Below are positions 53,444 to 62,289 of a stretch of DNA of 64,000 bases, in pieces. Where the stretch lies: contig NZ_JAYLVL010000001.1 of NCBI RefSeq assembly GCF_046156175.1, positions 310,001 through 374,000 of the forward strand. The letters run 5' to 3'. The notes under the pieces were generated by a model, which saw only the letters and a program-made list of their open reading frames with translations, did no database searches and was not told the origin of the DNA. Source of the stretch: Lacisediminihabitans sp046156175 (lineage in GTDB: Bacteria > Actinomycetota > Actinomycetes > Actinomycetales > Microbacteriaceae). Numbering within the stretch: the first letter of the stretch is position 1; each line of letters opens with the position of its first letter. The translations under genes and the position numbers were made by a program.

Positions 53444-53965
53444 TCAGCCGACCTTGTGCAGCCAGACGACCTGGTTGGTGTCGCTGGAGTGACGGAATGC
53501 CTCGAGCTCGTCATCCCAGGCCTGGCCGAGGGCGAGACGGAGCTCACGGTGCAGCTCGAAGGCATCCGAGCCGGCGATCTCCATGGCGTAGCGCACCCGG
53601 TCTTCCGGGATCACCACGTTGCCCGCGGTGTCGGTCTGGGCGAAGAAGATTCCGAGGTCGGGCGTGTGCATCCAGCGACCGCCGTCGCTGCCGGGAGAGG
53701 AGTCCTCGGTCACCTCGAAGCGCAGGTGTTCCCAGCCGCGGAGGGCGGAGGCGATGGCAGCGCCGGTGCCCTGTGCGCCTTCCCAATAGAACTCGGTGCG
53801 CATGGAGCCCTTGAGCACCCGCTGCTCTTCCCACTGGAAGTTCACGGCGCGATCTATCGCTCCCCCTGCGGCCCACTCGATGTGCGGGCACAGTGCTCGT
53901 GGAGAGGAGTGCACGAAGAGAACACCCCGCGCCATTGCGACACTGGTATTGGTTAGTGCAGCCAC
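53444..53965 (-). CDS. DUF3145 family protein
   Basis: A 173-aa actinobacterial protein of unknown function. Typical segments are GVLFVHSSPRALCPHIEWA, FQWEEQRVLKGSMRTEFYWEG (here FQWEEQRV and MRTEFYWEG), GWEHLRFEVTED, GRWMHTPDLGIF and DELEAFRHSSDTNQVVWLHKVG (ends VVWLHKVG). It is regularly found downstream of the fabD-fabF cluster in actinobacteria, suggesting a link to lipid synthesis. The GTG at 53965 has GGAG 5-6 nt upstream; the ATG at 53935 (MARGVLF) is an alternative. Confidence 0.9.
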   Translation of the reverse strand: MAALTNTSVAMARGVLFVHSSPRALCPHIEWAAGGAIDRAVNFQWEEQRVLKGSMRTEFYWEGAQGTGAAIASALRGWEHLRFEVTEDSSPGSDGGRWMHTPDLGIFFAQTDTAGNVVIPEDRVRYAMEIAGSDAFELHRELRLALGQAWDDELEAFRHSSDTNQVVWLHKVG

Positions 53966-54155
53966 GATAACTCCATTCCGTTGAGGTGCGACTTCCCCAT
54001 CGACCTCGGAATGTTCCGTGCTGCGCTATTCAGTTACACGGCAAGCCGTTTCGCCCATTATCGCCGAAGACTCCGGTAAATAACAACTGTGTAATTGCCG
54101 AGTGCTCCGGCGAATATATACTCAGCATGGTTTTGATTGGCCAGAGGAGGCGTGG

Positions 54156-54713
54156 ATGTCGGTACGGGACGGCCTTCTCGCCGTGTTATCCCTCGGCGAG
54201 GGGTACGGCCTGCAGCTCCATTCCGAGCTCGCTACCCGCGCCCCGCACCGTCGTGCGGTCAACGTCGGCCAGATCTACAGCACACTGGAACGGCTCGCCC
54301 GGACGGGACTCGTCGAGCCCGCCGGCACATCCGTCGACTCACTTCCCCTCTATCGCCTCACCGAGACCGGTCGGGTGGCCGCGAACGGCTGGATGACCGA
54401 GCCGGTGATCGAAGGCCTTCCCGAGTGGACCGAGATGCTCGATCAGGTGCTCGTGACGAGCTCCATCGACCCGGTGGCAGCCAAGACCGTCGCAGAGAGC
54501 TACCGTCGCTGGTGGGAGCGCGATCTCGTCGCGACTCGGTCCACCGCCGAACCGCAATTCGCGGATGCCCGGCTCGCCCTCGTCGCACGCGAGGCGCAGG
54601 CCGTGGCCGCGGTCGCCTGGCTCGGTTCCGCGATCGCCGCGCTTGCCGATTTCGACTCCTTCCGCCCCCTGTCGGACGCACGGCCGAAGCGGGGACGGCG
54701 CGCCAAGCCCTGA
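54156..54713 (+). CDS. PadR-family transcriptional regulator
   Basis: A 185-aa regulator with an N-terminal winged helix (MSVRDGLLAVLSLGEGYGLQLHSEL..., then VNVGQIYSTLERLARTGLVEP, LYRLTETGR) and a C-terminal helical dimerisation domain (about 95-165). AGAGGAGG ends about 5 nt before the ATG at 54156, which fixes the start. Targets are unknown. It is divergent from DUF3145, the two sharing 190 bp, and convergent with the polymerase gene (1-bp gap). Confidence 0.85.
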   Translation: MSVRDGLLAVLSLGEGYGLQLHSELATRAPHRRAVNVGQIYSTLERLARTGLVEPAGTSVDSLPLYRLTETGRVAANGWMTEPVIEGLPEWTEMLDQVLVTSSIDPVAAKTVAESYRRWWERDLVATRSTAEPQFADARLALVAREAQAVAAVAWLGSAIAALADFDSFRPLSDARPKRGRRAKP

Positions 54714-54714
54714 G

Positions 54715-56394
54715 CTACTTGGCGGCCCCGTAATCATCCACGATGGCAACCGTGAGCGGGAAGGTCACCGGCAGGGCGCCGAAGAGCAGCCGACCGGCAT
54801 CCTCCGCGGCCGTTCGAATGGCCGCCTCGACGGCAGCCACTCGGTCTGTCGGGGTATGGACCACCACTTCGTCGTGCATGAAGAACACCAGGTGGGGCGC
54901 TTCGGTGAGCCACAATCCGCCGGCCCCGTCGTGAAGGGCGCGACGCAGGTTGGCCATCCAACAGAGGGCCCACTCCGCGGCGGTCCCCTGCACGATGAAG
55001 TTGCGGGTGAATCGACCCCAGCTGCGCGCCTGCCCGCGCGCTCGACCCGCGTCAGCTTCTGTGGCGGTCTCGCCGTAGGCATCCGCCTGGGTGGCGCGCC
55101 AGGCCGGTCCCGGCGGTGGTGAGCTGCGGCCGAGGCGGGTCGTCACGACCTCACCGCGCTCACCGGCACGGGCGGCCTCTTCGACCATGCCGATTGCCCG
55201 GGGGTACGCCCTGGCCAGCCGGGGCATGAGGCGCCCCCCTTCCCCGGAGGTTGCGCCGTACATCGCGCCGAGCATCGCGACCTTGGCCTCGTCCCGGGTC
55301 TCGACAGCACCGCTGGCGACGATGCCCGCATAGAGGTCACCGGCACTTCCCGCCTCTGCCATGCCGCGATCGCCCGAGAGCGCGGCGAGGATCCGCGGCT
55401 CGAGCTGGGAGGCATCCGCGACCACGAATTTCCAGCCCGGATCGGCGACCACAGCGCCGCGGATCTGCTTCGGAAGCTGCAGCGCCCCGCCGCCGCCCGT
55501 GCTCGCCCAGCGTCCGGTGACGACTCCCCCGGGTACGTACTCGGGGTGGAATCGGCCATTTCGTACGTTCGTGTCGAGCCAGTGCCATCCGTTGGCCGTC
55601 AGCAGTCGCGCCATCTTCTTGTACTCGAGCAGCGGTTCGATGGCCGGATGCGTGAGCTTCTTGAGCTCCCACGACCTTGTCGACGTGACCATGAGCCCCG
55701 CGACGGCGAGGGCCTTGAGCAGTTCGGAGGGTGAATCGGGATTGAGGGTGGGGGCCTCCAGCGCCTGTCGCAGCCGCTGCAGCGTCGCGTCGAGACGCGC
55801 GGGCCGCTGGCCGGGCGCCGGGCGCGGTCCGAGATGGCTCTCGAGGATGTCATTGTGGATGTCGCCGCGCCAGGGCAGCCCGGCGTGCATCATCTCCGCC
55901 GCGACAAGAGCTCCGGCCGACTCTGCCGCGAGCAGCAGTCCGATCCGTGCCGGGTCATCGGCACCAGCGATCGCGGCGCGCTGCGCGGCGAACTCCGCGA
56001 GGGTGTCCTCCCCGGCGTCGCGCTCTGGAGCCTCATCCCAGTCGAACAGGGTGTGCTCCGCCGGCCGGTCGCTCCGGTCGAGTGCACCACGGTCCCAGGA
56101 CGACAGCGGTGCTGTCGCTAGCGCCGACCCGGCCGTCAGGGACGAATTGCGCAGAATGGCGTGGGACAACCGCAAGTCGACGCACCGCTCGACGCGGACG
56201 CCGGCGGCGAGCAGAGGCGGATACCAGCGGGCGGTGTCATCCCACACCCACCGCGGATGCCGCCGCTCGAGGTCTGCGACACTCGCGGCCAACGAGTCGA
56301 GGGCAACATCCTGCCTGGCACCGTCGACAGCGCCGTCAGCCGTCAACCGCTGAAGGGCGATCCCTTCCGGCGAGGACAATACGGCGACGAACAC
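54715..56394 (-). CDS. PolA-like DNA polymerase with degenerate exonuclease domain
   Basis: A 559-aa family A polymerase. Polymerase motif A is VVADASQLEPRILAAL; motif B lies in the KVAMLGAMYGATSGEGGRL region; motif C is FFMHDEVVVHTP. The N-terminal ~190 residues match the 3'-5' exonuclease position, but the acidic catalytic residues of an active exonuclease are not evident. Actinobacteria commonly carry this short, second PolA-like protein, annotated as a bifunctional exonuclease/polymerase, with probable repair roles. The gene ends 1 bp from the PadR gene and is downstream of DUF779. Confidence 0.88.
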   Translation of the reverse strand: MFVAVLSSPEGIALQRLTADGAVDGARQDVALDSLAASVADLERRHPRWVWDDTARWYPPLLAAGVRVERCVDLRLSHAILRNSSLTAGSALATAPLSSWDRGALDRSDRPAEHTLFDWDEAPERDAGEDTLAEFAAQRAAIAGADDPARIGLLLAAESAGALVAAEMMHAGLPWRGDIHNDILESHLGPRPAPGQRPARLDATLQRLRQALEAPTLNPDSPSELLKALAVAGLMVTSTRSWELKKLTHPAIEPLLEYKKMARLLTANGWHWLDTNVRNGRFHPEYVPGGVVTGRWASTGGGGALQLPKQIRGAVVADPGWKFVVADASQLEPRILAALSGDRGMAEAGSAGDLYAGIVASGAVETRDEAKVAMLGAMYGATSGEGGRLMPRLARAYPRAIGMVEEAARAGERGEVVTTRLGRSSPPPGPAWRATQADAYGETATEADAGRARGQARSWGRFTRNFIVQGTAAEWALCWMANLRRALHDGAGGLWLTEAPHLVFFMHDEVVVHTPTDRVAAVEAAIRTAAEDAGRLLFGALPVTFPLTVAIVDDYGAAK

Positions 56395-56430
56395 GACTCC
56401 ATTCTGACGGGTGCTACAGACGCCCCGGTC

Positions 56431-56862
56431 TCACACGAACGGCGTCGCGGTCTCCATCAGGCGGGAGCGGATCATGAACCGCACGCCCTCGGGAGACTCC
56501 ACGGAGAAGCCGCTTCCCCTGCCCTTGACTACGTCGACCGTGAGGAAGGTGTGGCTCCAGTATTCGAACTGCTCGGCGGACATCCAGAAGTCGATGACCT
56601 GGGGTTCGCCACCTTCCGGGGCGATGTCGAGTCGTCCGAGGAGGACGTCCTGGTCGGAGGTGAGGAAGTCGCCCGCGGGAAAGCACATGGGGCTCGAGCC
56701 GTCGCAGCATCCGCCGGACTGATGGATCATGAGCGGCCCGTACTGGTCCCAGAGCTTGCGGAGAAGATCAACGGTCACGGGCAGGAACTCGACCCGTGGA
56801 ATGGTCTCGCCGGGAACGGTGACCGTTGCGGTGACCACTCCGGTGCTTTCGACGACAGACAT
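56431..56862 (-). CDS. DUF779 family protein
   Basis: A 143-aa protein with the DUF779 motif MIHQSGGCCDGSSPMCFPAGDF (shown as HQSGGCCDGSSPMC) and DFWMSAEQFEYWSHT. The Cys pair plus the downstream Cys may bind metal. Genes of this family almost always accompany ExaC/AdhB-type aldehyde dehydrogenases, as here, so a role in the enzyme's maturation or in aldehyde handling is likely but unproven. It is separated from the dehydrogenase by 94 bp containing a perfect 18-bp hairpin. Confidence 0.9.
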   Translation of the reverse strand: MSVVESTGVVTATVTVPGETIPRVEFLPVTVDLLRKLWDQYGPLMIHQSGGCCDGSSPMCFPAGDFLTSDQDVLLGRLDIAPEGGEPQVIDFWMSAEQFEYWSHTFLTVDVVKGRGSGFSVESPEGVRFMIRSRLMETATPFV

Positions 56863-56900
56863 CGGTGTCCTTTCGATCTGGTTTCAGTATGCGCCCGAAA

Positions 56901-56944
56901 CCGGTGATCGAGCCTGTCAGAGTGCCGACAGGCTCGATCACCGG
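56901..56944. repeat. Perfect 18-bp hairpin between exaC and DUF779
   Basis: CCGGTGATCGAGCCTGTC and its exact inverted copy GACAGGCTCGATCACCGG are separated by 8 nt. On the minus strand the stem is followed by TTT. It can act as a terminator or mRNA stabiliser after exaC. The core GACAGGCTCGATCACC resembles extragenic palindromes scattered in Micrococcales genomes. Confidence 0.8.
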
Positions 56945-56956
56945 GGTGATGCGGGT

Positions 56957-58480
56957 TTAGAAGAAGCCCAGCTTGTTCTCGTCGTACGAGACGAGGAGGT
57001 TCTTCGTCTGCTGGTAGTGGTCGAGCGCCAAGCGGCTGTTCTCGCGGCCGATGCCCGAGCTCTTGTAGCCACCGAAGGCAGCGCCCGCGGGGTAGGCGTG
57101 GTAGTTGTTGACCCACACCCGACCGGCCTGGATGTCGCGGCCGGCCCGGTAGGCGGTGTTGCCATTGCGCGACCACACGCCCGCTCCGAGACCATAGAGC
57201 GTGTCGTTGGCGATCGAGATGGCATCGTCGTAGCCGTCGAAGCTCGTCACCGCGAGCACCGGTCCGAAGATCTCCTCCTGGAAGAGGCGCATCTTGTTGT
57301 GGCCCTCGAAGATGGTCGGCTGCACGTAGTAGCCCTCGCTGAGGTCGCCCCCGAGGTCCGCACGCTCGCCGCCGAGCAGGAGCTTTGCGCCCTCCTGCTT
57401 TCCGATGTCGATGTAGCTCAGGATCTTCTCGAGCTGGTCGTTCGATGCCTGGGCGCCGACCATCGTGTCGGTGTCGAGCGGGTTGCCCTGCACCGCGAGC
57501 GAGGTGCGCTTCACCGCGTCGCCGAGGAACTTGTCGTAGATCGGCTTCTCGATGAGGGCGCGGCTCGGAGCCGTGCAGACCTCTCCCTGGTTGAACGCGA
57601 AGAGGGCGAAGCCCTCCTGAGCCTTGTCGTAGAACGCGTCATCGGCATCCGCGACGTCCTTGAAGAAGACGTTCGGGCTCTTGCCACCGAGTTCGAGGGT
57701 CGCCGGGATGATGTTCGCACTCGCGTACTGCAGGATCAGCCGGCCGGTCGTGGTCTCACCGGTGAAGGCGATCTTGCGGATGCGCGGGCTCGACGCGAGC
57801 GGCTTGCCCGCCTCGACACCGAATCCGTTGACCACGTTGACCACTCCGGCGGGAAGGATGTCGCCGATCAGTTCCATCAGCACGAGGATCGATGCGGGCG
57901 TCTGCTCGGCCGGCTTCAGCACGATGGCGTTGCCTGCCGCAAGAGCGGGAGCGAGCTTCCAGACGGCCATGAGGATGGGGAAGTTCCACGGGATGATCTG
58001 GCCGACCACACCGAGCGGCTCGTGGTAGTGGTAGGCCGTCATGCCGTTGTCCATCTCCGCGAAGCTGCCCTCCTGGGCACGGATCGCGGCGGCGAAGTAA
58101 CGGAAGTGATCCGCGGCCAGCGGGATGTCGGCGTTGAGCGTCTCGCGGATGGCCTTGCCGTTGTCCCAGGTCTCGGCGAGGGCGAGAATCTCCGTGTTGG
58201 CGTCGATCACGTCGGCGATGCGGTTGAGCACTGCCGCCCGCTCGGTGGCACTGGTCTTGCCCCAGGCCGGCGCGGCCTTGTGCGCCGCGTCGAGGGCCGC
58301 CTCGATGTCTTCGGCGGTGCCTCTGGCGACCTCGCAGAACGGCTTTCCGTTGACGGGTGAGATGTCTTCGAAGTACTGCCCCTTAACCGGCTTCACCCAC
58401 TCGCCCCCGATCCAGTGCTCATAGCGGGGCTTGTAGCTGAATTTCGCATCCGGTGTACCCGGGGCCGCGTAAACGGTCAT
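56957..58480 (-). CDS. exaC: Aldehyde dehydrogenase, ExaC/AldB type
   Basis: A 507-aa NAD-dependent acetaldehyde/aldehyde dehydrogenase. VVGQIIPWNFP is the cofactor-side motif, and IAFTGETTTGR contains the nucleotide-binding turn. The general base Glu is in PATLELGGKSPNV, and the nucleophile Cys in NQGEVCTAPSRA. GYKSSGIGRE is near the C-terminus. The ATG at 58480 follows ATAGGAGTTGCA, fixing the start. It is likely induced by the GAF regulator gene just upstream and functions with DUF779 in alcohol/aldehyde oxidation. Confidence 0.93.
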   Translation of the reverse strand: MTVYAAPGTPDAKFSYKPRYEHWIGGEWVKPVKGQYFEDISPVNGKPFCEVARGTAEDIEAALDAAHKAAPAWGKTSATERAAVLNRIADVIDANTEILALAETWDNGKAIRETLNADIPLAADHFRYFAAAIRAQEGSFAEMDNGMTAYHYHEPLGVVGQIIPWNFPILMAVWKLAPALAAGNAIVLKPAEQTPASILVLMELIGDILPAGVVNVVNGFGVEAGKPLASSPRIRKIAFTGETTTGRLILQYASANIIPATLELGGKSPNVFFKDVADADDAFYDKAQEGFALFAFNQGEVCTAPSRALIEKPIYDKFLGDAVKRTSLAVQGNPLDTDTMVGAQASNDQLEKILSYIDIGKQEGAKLLLGGERADLGGDLSEGYYVQPTIFEGHNKMRLFQEEIFGPVLAVTSFDGYDDAISIANDTLYGLGAGVWSRNGNTAYRAGRDIQAGRVWVNNYHAYPAGAAFGGYKSSGIGRENSRLALDHYQQTKNLLVSYDENKLGFF

Positions 58481-58533
58481 TGCAACTCCTATCGACGACT
58501 CTGTCAAAAGAACCCAATGGGCTCCGTTGCAGG

Positions 58534-59883
58534 TTAAGAGCGCCGAGGTTGCGGGGAGGTTGCGACTTGTTGCAAGCCGAGTTCTGCTTCGATGCGTTCG
58601 AGTCGCGCGACGACCGCGGCGCGCTTCGGCGACTTCGGCGGGAGCATCCGGAGGCAGGCCCTCCAGACCTCCGCGTCGTAGGCGGCCTCGTCGGTGCGTG
58701 CATAGGCGAGGAGCGTCTCGGCCGAGGCGTCGGTGAGCAACGCGTCACGCAGACGCTGGCTCAGCTCCTGGCGCAGCTCCGCGATACCCGGGGCCGACGA
58801 GGTCGGAAGCAGCGCGCCCGAGTAGGCCCCGAGCGCTACACGGTGGGCACCGCGGTCGAGGAACGCGAGCACCCGGTGGGCGTCCAGGTCCAGCCGCGCC
58901 GGCAGCCGATAGGGGCGGGAAAGCGGCACGAGCGACTCGTCGATGCGCTCGAGCACCTTGCGCAGTCGCACCATCTCGGCGCGCAGGGTGACGATCGATC
59001 CCTCGCGCTCGTAGACCAGCCCGGCGAGGCGGTCGACGGAGAGACCCTCCGGATGCCACGCGAGCAGGGTGAGGATCTCGGAGTGGCGCGTGCTCAACTC
59101 GATGGACCGGCCCCCGACGGTGATTCGACCGACATCGCTGCCGAGCACTGACAGCACGGGCGGCGTGATCGCCCGGGGAGCAGCAAGGACTGTCGAGGAG
59201 CGACGCGGGCGCGAACTCAGCTCGTCCAGCCGACGGATGCGCATCTCCGACTCGACGGCCGCCACAGCGGCCTCCAACAGGGGAAGGGTCGCCGGGGCCA
59301 CGGCATCCGCTCCCCCGGTGATGTCGATGACCCCCAGGATGCGGCCGGAGGCGGGATCGTGCACCGGCACGGCCGTGCAACTCCACGGGTGGACGATGCG
59401 ATTGAAGTGTTCCGCGCCCTGGATCTGGATGCCGTGGTCGAGCGTGAGTGCCGTGCCGGGCGCGCTCGTGCCGACCGCGCGCTCCGACCAGTCGGCACCC
59501 TCGACGAAGAGCATGCCCTCCGCCTTGCGGCGGAGCGCCCGATCCCCGTCGATCCAGAGCAGTCGACCGGCTTCGTCGCCGATCGCGACGATCAACCCCG
59601 CATCGAAGGTATGCCGGATGAGCAGGCCGTGGATGGTCGGAAGCGCCAGCGCCATGGGGTGCGCGCTGCGATATTCGTGCAGGTCGTCTTCGTCGAAGTC
59701 GATGGCCGCTCCGAGGTGATCGGGGTCGAGCTCGAGTTGCAGCGAACGCTGCCAGGACTCCTGCACGAGCCGACGCACGCCGCTCACGGCCGTTCGCGTC
59801 GCGATCACGGAATCGTGGGCCGACGCGAGTCGCTGTCGCTCGGAGCTGTCGGTGGGGCGCGCGACTATCCAGGGGCTGGTCAT
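58534..59883 (-). CDS. GAF-domain transcriptional regulator (AcoR-like sensor, no AAA+ domain)
   Basis: A 449-aa protein. The N-terminal half resembles the sensor of AcoR-type activators (VRRLVQESWQRSLQ; GAF domain around DWSERAVGTSAPGTALTLD and HFNRIVHPWSCTAVPVHDP). The sigma-54 AAA+ module and Fis-type helix-turn-helix are absent. Instead there is a region with LSTRHSEILTLLAWHPEGLSVDRLA (STRHSEILTLLAWHPEGLS) that looks like a winged-helix output domain. The ATG at 59883 has GGAGG 4-5 nt upstream. Located 53 bp before exaC on the same strand, it is the probable regulator of aldehyde metabolism. GCAAC/GTTGC words in the gap could be an operator. Confidence 0.85.
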   Translation of the reverse strand: MTSPWIVARPTDSSERQRLASAHDSVIATRTAVSGVRRLVQESWQRSLQLELDPDHLGAAIDFDEDDLHEYRSAHPMALALPTIHGLLIRHTFDAGLIVAIGDEAGRLLWIDGDRALRRKAEGMLFVEGADWSERAVGTSAPGTALTLDHGIQIQGAEHFNRIVHPWSCTAVPVHDPASGRILGVIDITGGADAVAPATLPLLEAAVAAVESEMRIRRLDELSSRPRRSSTVLAAPRAITPPVLSVLGSDVGRITVGGRSIELSTRHSEILTLLAWHPEGLSVDRLAGLVYEREGSIVTLRAEMVRLRKVLERIDESLVPLSRPYRLPARLDLDAHRVLAFLDRGAHRVALGAYSGALLPTSSAPGIAELRQELSQRLRDALLTDASAETLLAYARTDEAAYDAEVWRACLRMLPPKSPKRAAVVARLERIEAELGLQQVATSPQPRRS

Positions 59884-59999
59884 GGCACCTCCGATCAGCA
59901 TTGGTCGAGTGGCGCAATCCTAGTGGGAGCCGACGCGCGCCAGCCGTGAAACGACTCCGCACGGGCTGCCCGTGACGCGCGGGTCCGGGCGAGTTGGGA

Positions 60000-60653
60000 T
60001 CAGCAGTAGTCGGGCGTCAAGGACGGTGCCGTGAACGATTTGACTGTGCCGTCGGCGTTCACCCCCACCAGCGCTCCCCAGAAGACTCCCGCTTCGCCAG
60101 CTACCGGTGTCGCGTCGTAGGTGAAATATTGATTTCCCTCGCCCTGGCCGGCGATCGCACCCGACGACGCCTTGAGACTGTCCGCGGACATCCCGACGGT
60201 AGTGCCGTCAGACGACTCGAGTGATAGAGATCGGCCGACCTTCGGCGCGGTGAGCTCTACCGAGAAGGCCCGCTCGGCGCGGAATGGACCGCTGTTCAGG
60301 GGGACGAGCGACAGCCCGTTCCAGTCGTACTTGTCGTGGTCGAAACTGCAGATGTCCTCCGCGACGTGCGTGACCGTCGGCTCGCTACCGATCACCGTGG
60401 TCAGGCTCGCTCTCGCCGCCATCACGTCCTCGGAGAACGGGATGCTGGAGAGGAGAGCCCCATCGGCTGACTCGACGGCAAGCCCGTCTCCCGAGATGAC
60501 GATCCGGGATGCCACGGGAACCTGCGTCGATGACGCGCTCGGACTCGGTGATGAAACGGGCTCGGCTGGCGATGTCGCACATCCCGCCAGCCCGAGGCTC
60601 AGTACGAGGGCAGCGGTGAACGCTTTAACGATAGTTGCTCGGTTTGGCACCAT
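60000..60653 (-). CDS. Putative lipoprotein
   Basis: A 217-aa exported protein with a signal peptide (TAALVLSLGLAGCA) and lipobox LAGC, so the mature N-terminal Cys should be lipid-modified. A Ser/Pro linker (SPAEPVSSPSPSASS) follows. The remaining ~170 residues show no recognised domain; ICSFDHDKYDWNGLSL and a terminal DYC give two more cysteines that might form a disulfide. The function is unknown. Confidence 0.75.
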   Translation of the reverse strand: MVPNRATIVKAFTAALVLSLGLAGCATSPAEPVSSPSPSASSTQVPVASRIVISGDGLAVESADGALLSSIPFSEDVMAARASLTTVIGSEPTVTHVAEDICSFDHDKYDWNGLSLVPLNSGPFRAERAFSVELTAPKVGRSLSLESSDGTTVGMSADSLKASSGAIAGQGEGNQYFTYDATPVAGEAGVFWGALVGVNADGTVKSFTAPSLTPDYC

Positions 60654-60765
60654 GAGAAGAGGCTATGCGCCCACGCCGCGAAGTCCCAACGGACCGCGTA
60701 CCGATCAGATAACGAGCCGTACCCTCTCAGTTTCGTCCCGATCGGCAGTCGGCACCGACACGCGA

Positions 60766-61611
60766 TCACTCGTGAAGCAGCGACCCGTCCTTCTTCAGCA
60801 CGTTCTTCTCGCCGGCCTCGATCGGCACGGTGAAACGGTTCTGCTTCGGCGGCATCGGGCAGTTGAAGGCGTAGCTGAAGGCACAGGGAGGAAGGACTGC
60901 GCGGTTGAAGTCGAGGGTGATCGTGCCATCCGCATTCGGAGCGACGAAGAGGAAGCGCCCGACGCTGTAGGTGCTGTCGCCGCTGGTGGCGTCGGAGAAG
61001 ACGAGCTGGAGCGCGCGGCCGGCCTTGAACGCGGCGAGGTTGTAGTCGATGCCGTCCTTCGAGAAGGTGATCTCGCCGGGGACAGCCAGGTCGCGGGTCT
61101 TGCCGTCGTCCTTGAGGTGCTCGAAACCGACTGTCGTGCCATCCGGCAGTTCCCTGAAGGTGCCGGTGACCACCCAGTCCGGGTCGTAGTCGAACGCGTC
61201 GATGGAGCCGAACTCCTGGATGCCCTCGGAGTCGGCGTCCCAGACCCGGAGCGCGTAAGTGCCCTCCTCGCTGGCGATGACGAAGCCGCTCACGTGCTCG
61301 CTGAACACGATCTCACTCGGGGTGTCGGCATCCTTGCCGCGCACGATCGCCTCGCCGTCCACCAGCACCCCGTCGACGGTGATGCCGTCGGATGCCGCGG
61401 CGGTGAGCCTGAGGCCCGACTCGCCCTTCGACAGCGGTGCCCAGCTGCCGGGCACCCCCCAGATGGTCTGCTCGGAGTCGATCCACTGGGTGTTCACGAG
61501 TGCGAGGCTGCCCTTGGGCTGCACCACCGAGAGTTCGCGACGACCGTGGTAGGTCGCGAGCGCCTCCGCCGGCGTCGGGGCAGTGGGAGTTGATGTGGTG
61601 GTGTCGGTCAT
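60766..61611 (-). CDS. DUF1684 family protein
   Basis: A 281-aa cytoplasmic beta-rich protein with DUF1684 signatures: RFLFVAPNADGTITLDFNRAVLPPCAFSYAFNCPMPPKQNR (here PNADGTITLDFNRA and PPCAFSYAFNCPMPPKQNR, about 225-260) and YNLAAFKAGRALQLVFSDAT. The family lacks a known activity. The ATG at 61611 follows AAGGATGGAACC, a usable ribosome binding site. A longer upstream frame would run into the cspA terminator. Confidence 0.88.
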   Translation of the reverse strand: MTDTTTSTPTAPTPAEALATYHGRRELSVVQPKGSLALVNTQWIDSEQTIWGVPGSWAPLSKGESGLRLTAAASDGITVDGVLVDGEAIVRGKDADTPSEIVFSEHVSGFVIASEEGTYALRVWDADSEGIQEFGSIDAFDYDPDWVVTGTFRELPDGTTVGFEHLKDDGKTRDLAVPGEITFSKDGIDYNLAAFKAGRALQLVFSDATSGDSTYSVGRFLFVAPNADGTITLDFNRAVLPPCAFSYAFNCPMPPKQNRFTVPIEAGEKNVLKKDGSLLHE

Positions 61612-61690
61612 GGTTCCATCCTTGCTGAAGTCACTCGGAGTAACGACCGGTGACACTCGCGCATTCCCGGCGGCCCCCGGGAGCGGACAT

Positions 61691-61725
61691 GAAAAAACCG
61701 GCCCCGCACGAGTGCGGGACCGGTT
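61691..61725 (-). terminator. Strong intrinsic terminator of cspA
   Basis: On the minus strand a 13-bp stem (AACCGGTCCCGCA / TGCGGGGCCGGTT, one wobble) with a CTCG loop is followed by a TTTTTT tract, the clearest rho-independent terminator in the window. It lies 136 bp past the cspA stop, leaving a long 3' untranslated region. Confidence 0.88.
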
Positions 61726-61861
61726 AGTTCGGAGTATCAGCTGCGATGGGCGATGCCCACAGCATGCGAGAGGCCTTATCCGTGAGGAAGGACACCCACA
61801 GCGCCTATTCGGCGCACGAAGCTGCATCCAGTTCGGCCACTACGGCCGGAAGACTTGCGTC

Positions 61862-62065
61862 TTAGAGCGGGCGAATGTTCTCGGCCTGGGGTCCCTTGGG
61901 GCCCTGGGCGAGGTCGAATTCGACCTTCTGGTTCTCGTCAAGCGACTTGTAGCCGCTCGAGGCGATCGCCGAGTAGTGTGCGAACACGTCCGGGCTTCCG
62001 TCGTCCGGGGCGATGAATCCAAAGCCCTTTTCAGCGTTGAACCACTTCACTGTTCCTAGTGCCAT
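61862..62065 (-). CDS. cspA: Cold-shock protein
   Basis: A 67-aa OB-fold RNA chaperone with both nucleic-acid-binding motifs: KWFNAEKGFGFIAP (RNP1, KGFGFI) and DVFAHYSAI (RNP2). GAAGGAG precedes the ATG at 62065 by about 8 nt. The gap upstream (62066-62289) suggests a long 5' leader, as is common for csp genes whose mRNA structure responds to temperature; a candidate promoter (TTGGAG, 17 bp, TAATAA) lies near 62165-62200. Confidence 0.95.
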   Translation of the reverse strand: MALGTVKWFNAEKGFGFIAPDDGSPDVFAHYSAIASSGYKSLDENQKVEFDLAQGPKGPQAENIRPL

Positions 62066-62289
62066 AATTTTTCTCCTTCAGGAGTCTTCGCGTGGACCCG
62101 ACTTTCGGACCCACTCGTCGCGGTGTTCATCGTCCGCTCCCGAAAGAGACATGGCACCCATCGCGCTGGTTATTACTATCCAGAGCGGCAAGCTCCAAGC
62201 ATTCAAGATGTGCGAGGTACTGCAACTGCATGGCCAACTGTAGTGCACGTACCTCGTTTTGGGCACCCGTGTGACAAGAACGGGCCACA

